Of a stretch of 64,000 nt of DNA, positions 17,110-26,700 are shown piece after piece. Position 1 is the stretch's first letter; every line of letters starts with the position of its first letter. This DNA comes from Thalassobacterium maritimum (lineage in GTDB: Bacteria; Verrucomicrobiota; Verrucomicrobiia; Opitutales; Coraliomargaritaceae): contig NZ_JARXHW010000006.1 of assembly GCF_031127805.1 (NCBI RefSeq), forward strand, positions 83,429 through 147,428, in the 5' to 3' direction. Made by a program: the position numbers and the translations under genes. The notes under the pieces were generated by a model. It was not told where the DNA came from. It searched no databases and worked only from the letters and a program-made list of their open reading frames with translations.

Positions 17110-18495
17110 ATGACACGTCCCAACATAATACACATCTTAGTCGACGACCTAGGTTACGGGGACTTCGGCTGCTTTAACAACGGTCTTAGCGAAACCCCTT
17201 TCCTCGACCAGTTTATTCAAGAGAGCACCTGTTTATCGCAGCACTACACTAGCTCTCCCGTCTGCAATCCTTCGCGCGCCTCCTTGCTCACCGGCCGCTA
17301 TCCACAGCGCACCGGATCCATTGACACCTTGGAATGGCGCGGTTTAGAACGCCTCGACCTCAATGAAGTCACCATCGCGGACATCCTGCAAGGCGCCGGC
17401 TATCGCACTGGACTGATCGGCAAGTGGCACCTCGGTGCCTTCGACCCACGCTACAAACCAGAAAACCGTGGCTTCAGCGAGGCGATCTGCTTCCGCGGTG
17501 GCATGCACGATTACTACGACTGGCGCCTAGAGTCCAGCGACCGCGTGTATCGCGCCGACGGCCGCTACCTCACTGATTATTGGACCGATGAAGCCATCGA
17601 TTTCCTAAAGCGCAGCCCTAAAGATCCCTTCTACCTACACCTCACCTACAACGCACCACACACACCCTTACAAGCGCCTGAAGAAGACCTGGCCGTTTTC
17701 CGCGACCGCAACGATTTAAGCGCGGCTGTCAAGACGCTCTACGCAATGATTCGGCGACTGGATCGTAATGTCGGGCGACTGCTAGAACAGGTCGAAAAAC
17801 TGGGTTTACATGAAAACACCCTGATTGTTTTCTCCAGTGACAATGGCCCTCAATTCGGTGGCAAGGGCGACGATTGCCTCGACCGTTTCAACTGCCAACT
17901 TCACGGCTCCAAAGGTTCCACCTACGAAGGCGGCATACGCGTGCCCGCGATCGTGCGTTGGCCCGCTGGCCTGCAGCAAAGTAAAGCCGGCGATAGCACC
18001 TTTTTTCACATGTGCGACTGGCTGCCCACGCTGCTGAGCATGGCTGGCATCGAAGCTCCCGCCCACCTCAAGTTCGACGGGGTCGACCAAAGCCGTGCCT
18101 TACGCGGCGAATTCAGCGACTACACCCCCCAGCGCTGCTGGCAATGGAATCGCTATGATCCGCTGATCGAATACAACGCCGCCATCCGCGACGGCGACTG
18201 GAAGCTAGTGCGCCCCTTCGTGCCCGAAGCCTTCGAAGTGCCCGACATCAAATGGCTCGACGTCTCTATGTATAATCCCGAGCACTTTATCGAAAACGGC
18301 ATCATCACCGATCCCGCTCCCGAAGTGGCCATGCCCCAACCTCCGCCTGTCGAGCTCTACAATCTGAAAGAAGATCCGCTCGAGCAGAACAACCTAGCCT
18401 TTTATCGCCCCCAACGCGTAAAGAAAATGGAAAGCGAACTACAAGCCTGGTTCGAAGACGTCTGCGAAGATCTGGCCAAAACCAGGCGCGATTAA
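17110..18495 (+). CDS. Formylglycine sulfatase without signal peptide
   Basis: A 461-aa S1-type sulfatase. The metal-site start NIIHILVDDLGYGDFG (Asp12, Asp13), signature CNPSR at 52-56 with the formylglycine Cys52, GKWHLGAF, HTPLQAP and SSDNGPQFGG are all intact. It begins directly with the catalytic domain (MTRPNII), so it is predicted cytoplasmic, unlike the secreted sulfatase at 8541. It could desulfate small saccharides after import; the GH95 and GH3 enzymes of this locus also lack signal peptides. It is transcribed divergently from the symporter operon and ends 5 bases from the convergent LacI gene. Maturation needs an unlinked formylglycine-generating enzyme or anSME; none is in the window. 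Confidence 0.93.
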   Translation: MTRPNIIHILVDDLGYGDFGCFNNGLSETPFLDQFIQESTCLSQHYTSSPVCNPSRASLLTGRYPQRTGSIDTLEWRGLERLDLNEVTIADILQGAGYRTGLIGKWHLGAFDPRYKPENRGFSEAICFRGGMHDYYDWRLESSDRVYRADGRYLTDYWTDEAIDFLKRSPKDPFYLHLTYNAPHTPLQAPEEDLAVFRDRNDLSAAVKTLYAMIRRLDRNVGRLLEQVEKLGLHENTLIVFSSDNGPQFGGKGDDCLDRFNCQLHGSKGSTYEGGIRVPAIVRWPAGLQQSKAGDSTFFHMCDWLPTLLSMAGIEAPAHLKFDGVDQSRALRGEFSDYTPQRCWQWNRYDPLIEYNAAIRDGDWKLVRPFVPEAFEVPDIKWLDVSMYNPEHFIENGIITDPAPEVAMPQPPPVELYNLKEDPLEQNNLAFYRPQRVKKMESELQAWFEDVCEDLAKTRRD

Positions 18496-18500
18496 TCAGT

Positions 18501-19529
18501 TCACTCCGGGCAGGAAGTGCCTTCGACGAACTTTGGTTTCAATAAGATCGTCTTCGGCTTTGGACGACGCTTCCAAGGACCTTTTTCGATGCGATCGACT
18601 AGTAGTTGGGCCGCGTTTTGCCCGACTTTATAGGGCTCTTGATCGAACGACGACAAGGCAACCCGCGGATCTCGCAGATTCAAAGCACCAAATCCGATAA
18701 CTTTCACCTGTTGCGGAATCTTTAAATTTAGCTGCTGGCAACTGTGCCAAGCGCTAATCGCCAAGCGATCGGCAATACCGAAAACAGCATCGAACTGTCC
18801 ATTAATCTTAGATAACTCCCGATCGATAAACTCCGCATTGTGCGTAAAATTGGGCGCTATAATTTCTTCTACCAAGTTTACATTAAACGCTTCAAGCCCC
18901 TCTCGGAATCCCTTCGAACGCAAACGACTGGTGCTTACAAAACCTCCAGTCGAAATCAATACGGCTTGCTTACAGCCATTATCTGCAAGAATGCGCGCCG
19001 CCTCATAACCGCCGGCGTAGTCATCGGTACCAACGAAATCCGCAACGAAGTGCGTAGTATTACGGTCGACCAAAACAATCGGAATCTTGCGATCAATCAT
19101 CTCCTGGAAAAACATCGGACTCGCTTCTTCATTGACAGGCAACAAGATGACACCGTCGACGCGGCTCTCCAGTAATCGATTAATCACCTTACTTTGCTCG
19201 GCAAAAGCACGATCTCCCACATTTCCATGCACGATATCGAGCGCCATGATCATGTCCTTGTCGTGTAAAAAGTCATACGCGCCTTCAAGAATCTGAGGGG
19301 CGACCGCATGCCCGGAAGGAACCACCACACTAACGATTCCGCTGCGTCCGCTCTGCATCCCGCGCACCAAACGGTTGGGCTTATAGCCCAAACGATCTGC
19401 AATGGCTCGTATACTCGCCTCAGTTGTCGGAGCCACATTACCTTCATTGCGCAGCACTCGAGACACAGTCATCATCGAGACGCCCGCTTCCGCTGCAATT
19501 TGCTTCATACTCACTGAGGCTTTTTTCAT
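18501..19529 (-). CDS. LacI-family transcriptional regulator
   Basis: A 342-aa regulator with an N-terminal LacI helix-turn-helix (SMKQIAAEAGVSMMTVSRVL, then NRLGYKPN-type hinge) and a periplasmic-binding-protein-like effector domain (VVVPSGHAVAPQILEGAYDF; VDGVILLPVNEEAS; FVGTDDYAGGYEAARIL). I place the start at 19529 (MKKASVSMKQ) because this matches the usual LacI N-terminus; an ATG four codons earlier (19541) is possible. A perfect 16-bp palindrome CATGTTAGCTAACATG (19527-19542) covers the start region, suggesting autoregulation. Related ATGTTAATAC boxes lie before the symporter and sulfatase genes, so it probably controls this locus in response to a sugar. Confidence 0.92.
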   Translation of the reverse strand: MKKASVSMKQIAAEAGVSMMTVSRVLRNEGNVAPTTEASIRAIADRLGYKPNRLVRGMQSGRSGIVSVVVPSGHAVAPQILEGAYDFLHDKDMIMALDIVHGNVGDRAFAEQSKVINRLLESRVDGVILLPVNEEASPMFFQEMIDRKIPIVLVDRNTTHFVADFVGTDDYAGGYEAARILADNGCKQAVLISTGGFVSTSRLRSKGFREGLEAFNVNLVEEIIAPNFTHNAEFIDRELSKINGQFDAVFGIADRLAISAWHSCQQLNLKIPQQVKVIGFGALNLRDPRVALSSFDQEPYKVGQNAAQLLVDRIEKGPWKRRPKPKTILLKPKFVEGTSCPE

Positions 19530-19569
19530 GTTAGCTAACATGTGAACTTCAAATGTTAATACGCAACAA
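19527..19569. promoter_or_regulatory. Palindromic operator(s) at the LacI gene start
   Basis: CATGTTAGCTAACATG at 19527-19542 is a perfect 16-bp palindrome, and ATGTTAATACGCAACAA at 19553-19569 is a second site. Both use ATGTTA arms, as does the site at 16858-16874. This is the expected form of a LacI-family operator at its own promoter. Confidence 0.6.
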
Positions 19570-19610
19570 TTAAAAATATAAAATTAGAGCACCATAGAAC
19601 TCATAAAGCG

Positions 19611-21695
19611 CTACCAGGCATGCACCTTCCGCAAGCGAATGTCTTGCAGGGAACTACCGACACACAAATGCCATGCATCCGTAGGGAGCACTGCCCCGCC
19701 TGCGCTGGAGTCAAAGCTCTTAAAATCATCTAGCTCGATATAGATTCGCGCCTGCTGAGTGTCGCCAACCGCTACAGCAACTTTATCAAAGCCTTTAAGT
19801 TGACGTGCAGGTTGCTCCGCAAGTGCCTCGACTGGCTCAAGGTAGAGCTGCACCACTTCAGCGGCATCCATGGAACCGACATTACATACATCGACCGTCA
19901 CTTCCCAAGTGGACGCATTGATGGGCTGAACTCGCAAGTCACGGTATTCAAATTGCGAATACGACAACCCGTGTCCAAAGCAATATCTAGGCTGAATCTG
20001 CTGCTGCGCATACCAGCGATAGCCAACAAAGACGCCCTCCTTATAATGAATCTGATGCGGCCACTCGCCAGTGAAGTGCTCTGGTTTGTCCAATCCGGGG
20101 AGTTGCAGGTTATTGCGCTGATCGCTGACATTTAGGCCTTTAGGCACATAGTCCGGATCTGGAGAATCGGCGAAGTGACGCTCGATGCTGTAGGGCAATT
20201 TGCCCGAGGGCGATACTGTTCCCCATATCAAGTCCGCCAGCGCGGCGGGGCCACGCTGCCCACAAAAGCCTGCTTGAAAGATAGCCGCCGTCTGATCATG
20301 CCAATCCATACGCACAGCCCCTCCAGTGCAAATCACGACGATCACCCGTCGATTGAGCGCAACGAGTTGCTGAATCTGTGCCTCCACTGGCTTTGGCAAT
20401 TCAAAGGGCCGGTCCTTACCTTCACCCTCATGCTCATAGCCAACGCAAACAATAACCGCATTGGCAGAGCTGACCTCTCCCTCGTTGGGGTGCAAACGGT
20501 ATTGGACCGTGTGGTCGCCTGCCTTGCGCGCAAATGCATCCACAAAGGACTCTGGATTATAACCTTCGATGCGCCCAGAACCCCAGCCTGCCAAGGGAGT
20601 GCGACTGGCGTAGTTGCCAGTGACTAGAATGGTCTCCTCGGAATTTTCTGCCAGCGGCAGGATCGATGCTTCGTTTCTAAGCAAAACAATGCCCTCCAGC
20701 GCGGTCTGATAAGCGACTTCTTCATGCTCGCTCAAGCGCTCGACTAACTCAGGCACTATTTGTGGGCGATCATGGAAGCCCATCATGATACAGGTGCGCA
20801 ACACTCTCAGCGCCATGCGATCAATTGCTTCCGAGCCTAACAGCTGACCTTTGGCTTCAGTCAGCTTTGCGCCACTGGGCATTTCAAGGTCTTGCCCACT
20901 GCTCGCAATTTTATTTCCGTCGGTTACGGAATTCCAATCAGTCATCACCAGATGCTCAAACCCAAGTTGCTCACGTAGCAGCTTCTGAATCACATAGTAG
21001 CTCTGGCCGCAGTATTCACCGTTGAGTAAATTATAGCCCGTCATCACCGATAAAACGCCGGCCTCAATCCCTGCCTTGAAAGCAGGCAAATAGATCTCGT
21101 TCAAAGCACGCTCGCCAATACGGGAGTCCGAGTGCTTGCGACTGAACTCGACGTTGTTACAGGCAAAATGCTTCAAAGTGGCCATCACGCCCTCATTTTG
21201 AACCGCCGTCACATAGATGCGAGTGAGCTCTGCAGTCAAATAGGGGTCCTCTCCCATATACTCCCAATTACGGCCACATTGAGACGAACGATAAATATTC
21301 ACACCAGGCGCCAGTAAGACGTGAATGCCTCCTGCTCGACACTCTTCGGCGATCGCTTTGGCATATTGCCCCGTCAAGCGACGGTTCCACGTTGCCGCAA
21401 GCTGTTGGGTGCAGGGAAAAGAAACCGTTTTCTCTAAAACACCATTATCACACCATGGCCGCAAATTCACCCCCTGCCCGCCATCATACATAATAATCTC
21501 TGGAATCTGCAAACGCTCACAAGCACGTATCGTAAAACCACCTCCGCAGACGAGATTAAAGCGTTCCTCGGCCGACATCTGCGATAGTAGTTCTTTTGCG
21601 CGAAGCTCGGCCTCGCCTTGTGATTGCTCCGACTTGAAAGGCAGCAATGCTGCTTGATCGTAACTAAACTGTGTTTTAAGGCTCACTGGATTCAT
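19611..21695 (-). CDS. GH3-family beta-glycosidase
   Basis: A 694-aa enzyme with the usual GH3 layout. The N-terminal barrel (about 35-300) has MYDGGQGVNLRPW, ATWNRRL, GRNWEYMGEDPYLTAELT, LKHFACNNVEFSRKHSDSRI and VMTDWNS with the nucleophile Asp253. The alpha/beta sandwich (about 325-560) contains GIVLLRNEASILPL, and the C-terminal fibronectin-III-like domain (about 600-680) has VDVCNVGSMDAAEVVQLYLEP. It removes beta-linked glucose or a similar sugar from the non-reducing end. No signal peptide, so cytoplasmic. It precedes the LacI gene on the same strand (69 to 81 bases), and is divergent from the GH36 gene, sharing a 183-base promoter region with it. Exact sugar specificity is not readable. 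Confidence 0.93.
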   Translation of the reverse strand: MNPVSLKTQFSYDQAALLPFKSEQSQGEAELRAKELLSQMSAEERFNLVCGGGFTIRACERLQIPEIIMYDGGQGVNLRPWCDNGVLEKTVSFPCTQQLAATWNRRLTGQYAKAIAEECRAGGIHVLLAPGVNIYRSSQCGRNWEYMGEDPYLTAELTRIYVTAVQNEGVMATLKHFACNNVEFSRKHSDSRIGERALNEIYLPAFKAGIEAGVLSVMTGYNLLNGEYCGQSYYVIQKLLREQLGFEHLVMTDWNSVTDGNKIASSGQDLEMPSGAKLTEAKGQLLGSEAIDRMALRVLRTCIMMGFHDRPQIVPELVERLSEHEEVAYQTALEGIVLLRNEASILPLAENSEETILVTGNYASRTPLAGWGSGRIEGYNPESFVDAFARKAGDHTVQYRLHPNEGEVSSANAVIVCVGYEHEGEGKDRPFELPKPVEAQIQQLVALNRRVIVVICTGGAVRMDWHDQTAAIFQAGFCGQRGPAALADLIWGTVSPSGKLPYSIERHFADSPDPDYVPKGLNVSDQRNNLQLPGLDKPEHFTGEWPHQIHYKEGVFVGYRWYAQQQIQPRYCFGHGLSYSQFEYRDLRVQPINASTWEVTVDVCNVGSMDAAEVVQLYLEPVEALAEQPARQLKGFDKVAVAVGDTQQARIYIELDDFKSFDSSAGGAVLPTDAWHLCVGSSLQDIRLRKVHAW

Positions 21696-21826
21696 AAGGA
21701 TAAGTAGTCAAATCTATTAAATAATGCGAAGCATGCAAGACCCGTCAGCGAGCGACACTGGCATCCACACTGCCAACCACCTACCAGGCCAAGGCAGCAA
21801 ATTGTGTTTTTAAGTTGCTCTCTCTC

Positions 21827-21839
21827 GTGACATAGTCAA
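21827..21839 (+). promoter_or_regulatory. GTGACnnnGTCAA operator before the GH36 operon
   Basis: GTGACATAGTCAA, one of five copies in the window. It lies 39 bases before the GH36 start and 131 bases before the divergent GH3 start. The core TGACATAGTCA is an interrupted palindrome. Confidence 0.7.
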
Positions 21840-21878
21840 GGGTTTCATTTTTTTATATCAGTCCACAGCCACTGGCAG

Positions 21879-23699
21879 ATGCCCCACAAAGCTCCTGCGA
21901 CAAAAACCCGACACCCAAAAATGACAACAGATTGCTTTCCAAAGATTACCAGCCTCCAAGCCGAACAGGTAATCATCTCGAAGTCCGCATGCGAAGAAAT
22001 CCAGCCTGGGCTGGTGGAACATCAAATCGACATCGAGCTGGCAAGGGTCACCACGCCAAGCCCGGTCGCCATCGAATGGTGCATCCCTCTAATCGATATT
22101 TCAGGCAAGTGGCACCCGCTGATCAAAAGTGACCGCTCCCTAACATCGGGCTGGTGTGAATACGTCGACTCCTATGCCACTAAAGGCGCTCCAGTCTTTA
22201 GTTTGTTTTCAGAATCTGGAGAAAACCGCCAAACCTTTGCACTCTCCGATGCCATCAATCCGATTCAAATGCGCGTGCAGGTTGAAGAAGATACTGCTAA
22301 GGTAAAGTGTGAGGTTATTTTATTTGAAGCTCCCACCGAGCCACTCGAGCACTACAGCTTAACGATCTTAATAGATACGCGCGCAATCCCCCACTACGAA
22401 GCGCTAGCCCAGGTCTCGCAATGGTGGGAAGCAATGCCACTCTACAAGCCGGCTCCCGTGCCAGCCCAGGCTTACGCCCCAGTCTACTCGACCTGGTATA
22501 GCTTCCACCAAGAACTGACAGAAAACGCGATTGAAACCTGCTGTAAGTGGTCGCAAGCCATGGGCTGCCAAACAGTAATCGTCGACGATGGTTGGCAAAC
22601 CGATGACAGCAACAAGGGCTATCAATTCTGCGGCGACTGGGAAATTGCCCGCACAAAATTCCCAAACTTCAGCGCTCACGTAAAGCGCGTGCAAGCACTA
22701 GATATGCGCTACATGCTCTGGTTTTCAGTGCCCTATGCCGGGCTTGCAAGTCAGGCATGGAAAACCTTTGAGGATCGCACACTGCCCAAGCCTTTCGACA
22801 ATGCGGCCTGCCTCGATCCCCGCTACCCACAGGTGCGTGCATACTTGATCGAGTTTTACCGCCGCGCGATTCAAGAGTGGCAATTGGATGGACTTAAGCT
22901 CGATTTCGTAGACCAGTTCACGGCCGAAGTGTGCACTACAAGCGATCAAGAGATCGCCGACATGCGTTCAGTGCCCGCAGCAGCAGACCGTCTACTGTCG
23001 GATATGATGACACAACTACAAGTCCTCAACCCCGAGGTACTGATTGAATTTCGCCAAAATTATATCGGCCCAGCCATGCGCAAGTATGGCAATATTCTGC
23101 GCGCCAATGACTGCCCCAATGATGCACTCAGCAATCGTGTACGCACAATAGACTTACGCCTATTGGCAGGCTCCACTGCAGTGCACTCCGACATGATTAT
23201 GTGGAATCGAAATGAAAGCCCTGAGCGCGCAGCCCTCCAACTCTGGGCCACGCTCTTTTCTGTGCCTCAAATTTCAGTCAAGCCCGAAGACATTAGCAAG
23301 CAACAGAATCAAATGCTCCGCTTTTACCTGAAGTTCTGGAACTCGCATCGCGAACTACTGATGCACGGCGATTTCAAGCCCAGTCAGCCGCAATATCTCT
23401 ACCCTGTCGTAAAGGTCGAGAGCGCCGACGCCACGCTGATCGCGCTGTATCAAAACAACCATATCGTGGACGTCAGCAAGCTACGAACCCGTAAGCTTAC
23501 AGTAGTCAATGCCACCGAAAGTCGACGCGTCGTGATCGATCTTGGCGAACAAGCGCAAAGCTACCAAGTCAAGGCATACGACTGCATGGGCCAGCCTACC
23601 GCGAATACTCAAATAATAAAACAGCAAACGGGCCTATATTCAATCAGCATGCCAGCCTCAGGCGTTGCCGATCTGAGCCCGATTGACACTCACAGCTGA
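21879..23699 (+). CDS. GH36-like (clan GH-D) alpha-galactosidase
   Basis: A 606-aa enzyme with an N-terminal beta domain (about 15-185) and a TIM barrel. Marks are YSTWYSFHQELT, TVIVDDGWQTDDSN, GLKLDFVDQF with probable nucleophile Asp342, and ILRANDCPND with probable acid/base Asp411; these fit clan GH-D retaining alpha-galactosidases. No signal peptide is present, so it acts in the cytoplasm on imported alpha-galactosides or related sugars. A second ATG at 21921 (MTTDCFPK) is equally plausible. A GTGACnnnGTCAA operator lies upstream, and the pseudopilin gene starts 35 bases downstream, so it probably heads a three-gene operon. N-acetylgalactosaminidase or another related activity cannot be excluded. 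Confidence 0.88.
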   Translation: MPHKAPATKTRHPKMTTDCFPKITSLQAEQVIISKSACEEIQPGLVEHQIDIELARVTTPSPVAIEWCIPLIDISGKWHPLIKSDRSLTSGWCEYVDSYATKGAPVFSLFSESGENRQTFALSDAINPIQMRVQVEEDTAKVKCEVILFEAPTEPLEHYSLTILIDTRAIPHYEALAQVSQWWEAMPLYKPAPVPAQAYAPVYSTWYSFHQELTENAIETCCKWSQAMGCQTVIVDDGWQTDDSNKGYQFCGDWEIARTKFPNFSAHVKRVQALDMRYMLWFSVPYAGLASQAWKTFEDRTLPKPFDNAACLDPRYPQVRAYLIEFYRRAIQEWQLDGLKLDFVDQFTAEVCTTSDQEIADMRSVPAAADRLLSDMMTQLQVLNPEVLIEFRQNYIGPAMRKYGNILRANDCPNDALSNRVRTIDLRLLAGSTAVHSDMIMWNRNESPERAALQLWATLFSVPQISVKPEDISKQQNQMLRFYLKFWNSHRELLMHGDFKPSQPQYLYPVVKVESADATLIALYQNNHIVDVSKLRTRKLTVVNATESRRVVIDLGEQAQSYQVKAYDCMGQPTANTQIIKQQTGLYSISMPASGVADLSPIDTHS

Positions 23700-23734
23700 T
23701 CCAGAAGACGCAGCATACCCAATCCCTGTTCCCA

Positions 23735-26700
23735 ATGTTGATCTCTACATCCAAACGCCCAGCCGCTAATCATGGTTTTGCACTCGTCATCGCGCTCTCG
23801 CTGATGGCCTTCGTCTTGCTGCTATTGTTAAGTATTACGACCTTGGTCCAAGTAGAAACGACCAGTGCCACGACCTTGAAATCCCAAACTCTAGCACGTC
23901 AAAATGCACGCCTAGGCTTAATCATGGCCATAGGTGAGCTACAAAAGCAAATGGGGCCCGATCAGCGGATCTCGGCACGTGCGGCAATTTTTGAACCTGG
24001 CAGCGACGGAACGACAACCGGGATCGAGATTTACTCGCCCCAGTGGGTCGGCGCTTGGAACACACAGACCACTGGATGGCTTGGACTGGATCATGACGAA
24101 AGACTCACACGAGGGAACTGGCTCGTCAGCGGCAACACTGGCTTGGCCCCGACCGACCCCAATTACATCACACCTTCGACCAACCTAGACGCATACCCCA
24201 GCAATCAAGTCGCGACGGTCCAACGGGACACATCTGTTTCTCCCACAACAGAAATCAAGGTCCTGAAAGAGTCTCTGCCTGACAATGAAAGTCATCATTT
24301 CGCGTATTGGATTTCAGATGAAAACACCAAAGCACGTGTCGACCTCATTGATCCCGATGCCGACAGCACCAGCCACGCAAAGCTCACAACGGCCTTGGCC
24401 ACCACGCGCAGGTCCGGCATCGAACGCTTAGACCAACTCGATGCCTATCCGGCCAATGACTCTTTGGTTTCAAAAATAGTCGATCTCGCCAGCACGGTCT
24501 TCATCTCCAAGAGCAGCTCCGCCAGCAGCACCAGCGAAGTCATTGAAGATCACTACTTTAATTCACTCACTCCTTGGTCGCAAGGGCTGCTAGTGGACGT
24601 CAAAAACGGCGGCTTGAAGCGAGACCTCACTCAAGCCTTTGAGTATCGTAAAATTTTCGATAAAAATTTTGTCGTGTCGCCTGAAGACGGATCCGATCAA
24701 GAAGCCTTACACTTCATCGACGATGATCTTATGATTGCAGATGGCATCGATGGCGTGGATGCCAGCGGGCCCAATTGGAGCATTTTACGCTCATATTACC
24801 GTCAGTACATTCCAGGTTCAGGATCCCCACAATATGGTTGGATCCGAGAGGACGCAGACGGCGCAGAGCTCAAATCAGCACTCCGAGTCGACATTGAAGA
24901 GTATAGAGAGTTTGAGCTAGAAGTGCCTGACTACGTCGCTCCCTTCTGGTCTTACGCAAGAGACTACGGAAAAGACAACTATCGCATGAACAAGTATTTA
25001 GGCTGGCAACACAACCTACCTAATTATTCGTTCTCGCCGCATGCGAGCACTGGACTCCCCTACCAGACGCCTCCTTCATATCAAGGTAAAGAAAATGGCA
25101 ACGACGACCGCTTATTTTTCCCGATGTCGGACAACTACCAACTACAAAGTTGGGTCACTCCACTGATTGCCCGTTTGCAGTTCAGCTACGCACTTAGAGA
25201 AGGTGATGAAGGACTAGAGATGGTCGTGACCCCAGTGATCGGCATCTACAACCCCTACAATACCGAAATTTACCTCAATCGATTGGTTCTTGGCTGGGCC
25301 CCCAATCTGGTCACAACTATTACGGTCGACGGCGAAGATCCTGTAAATTTTGGTATTCGAGAGCTCATGCCCGATGCCGCCGATGGACGTGTTTCCCTAT
25401 TCATACATGATAAGGACACTGGCAAAGAACTCCGCTTCAGACCGGGCGAGACACGCTATTTTGGTATCGATAAAAATTATTCTAAATACGATCCGATTCG
25501 CCAGTCTGAAAATGGCATCGCCATGTTCTGGAGAAAGTCCTCCGGCTCCCCTGAAATCGAAATTAGCGAGAACGAGAGTAGGCCCGTTTACCTAACCAAC
25601 TATGTCGCAGGCGCGGGTGGCATGGTCATCCCACTGAAATTACGCATGGAATTCATGCAGAATAACAGCTATGGAATCAGCGAAGCCAGTCAGGAGGGAG
25701 TCACCCCCATTATTCGCTACCAAGATGGCAGCTATAGCCCCAATCGTCCCACCAAACAAAAAACTTGGGGCTTCACTCAATCTGAAATGGATCGCTTGGC
25801 AAAGTTGGAGCTACTCGAAACAGACAGCGGACTGTATCCAGGCTTCAACTTCGAAATCAAACTCGAGGAAGATATCGGCTCGGGCATGACACTGGGTTAT
25901 GGCTACTCGGGCAGCGTGCTCAGTATCGGAAAGATTTTCGCCGACGCGAAGGGCAGCGATGCGATCTCTGTCTCGCGCTATTACAATTCAGTAGCCTCCG
26001 CCAATCTACAAGACGAGCTACTTTCAATCGGGTATTGGCTCAAAACCACCGAAGAGTATAATGCCCCTTGGCGTAATTTGATCGACTCCAACGTACGCGC
26101 AATCGCCAGCAATGTGGAATGGGACGGCTTTACCGACTCAACAGGTTACAAGGTGCTCAGCACCTACACCACGCAGGATCCTAATGGCAGTCGTGGCGTA
26201 TTGACCAGTGGCGCATCGGACATCCATCTCGCTGACAAAGATCGAGCCACCGGCTATTGGGGGACGAGCATCGAGCCCGGCGGCTCGTCCGAAGTCATTC
26301 TATTTGATCGTCCCCGAACAGCCCTCCTCTCCTTGGGCAATTTACAACATGCCAATCTAGGCCGCTACAATTTCGATCCCAGCTATATGCTGGGTAACTC
26401 CTTTGCCAACGTGCGCATCGAGCTCGATCAGACAGAATCGAGCGCACATAGTGCTTGGATTTACTACTCCGACCTCGGCAAAGACCCCGACTACGAAAAT
26501 TTCAAACTTTTCGACAGCTCATACTTAGTGAATGAAAAAGTCTGGGATCGCTACTACTTCTCAGGCATAACCAGCACCATAACTGAGGATGAAGTGGAGG
26601 ACTTCCTGAGTGGCGACAGCTCCTTCGCAAATACACGTTACACTTACGATCCAGATACAGCAGTCATCACTCAAGACCTCTTAGATGCCCGAGGCGAGGA

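Noticed and set aside
8541..21695. A Bacteroidetes-style PUL with SusC/SusD
   Set aside because: No TonB-dependent receptor or SusD-like gene is present; import seems to rely on the SSS symporter.
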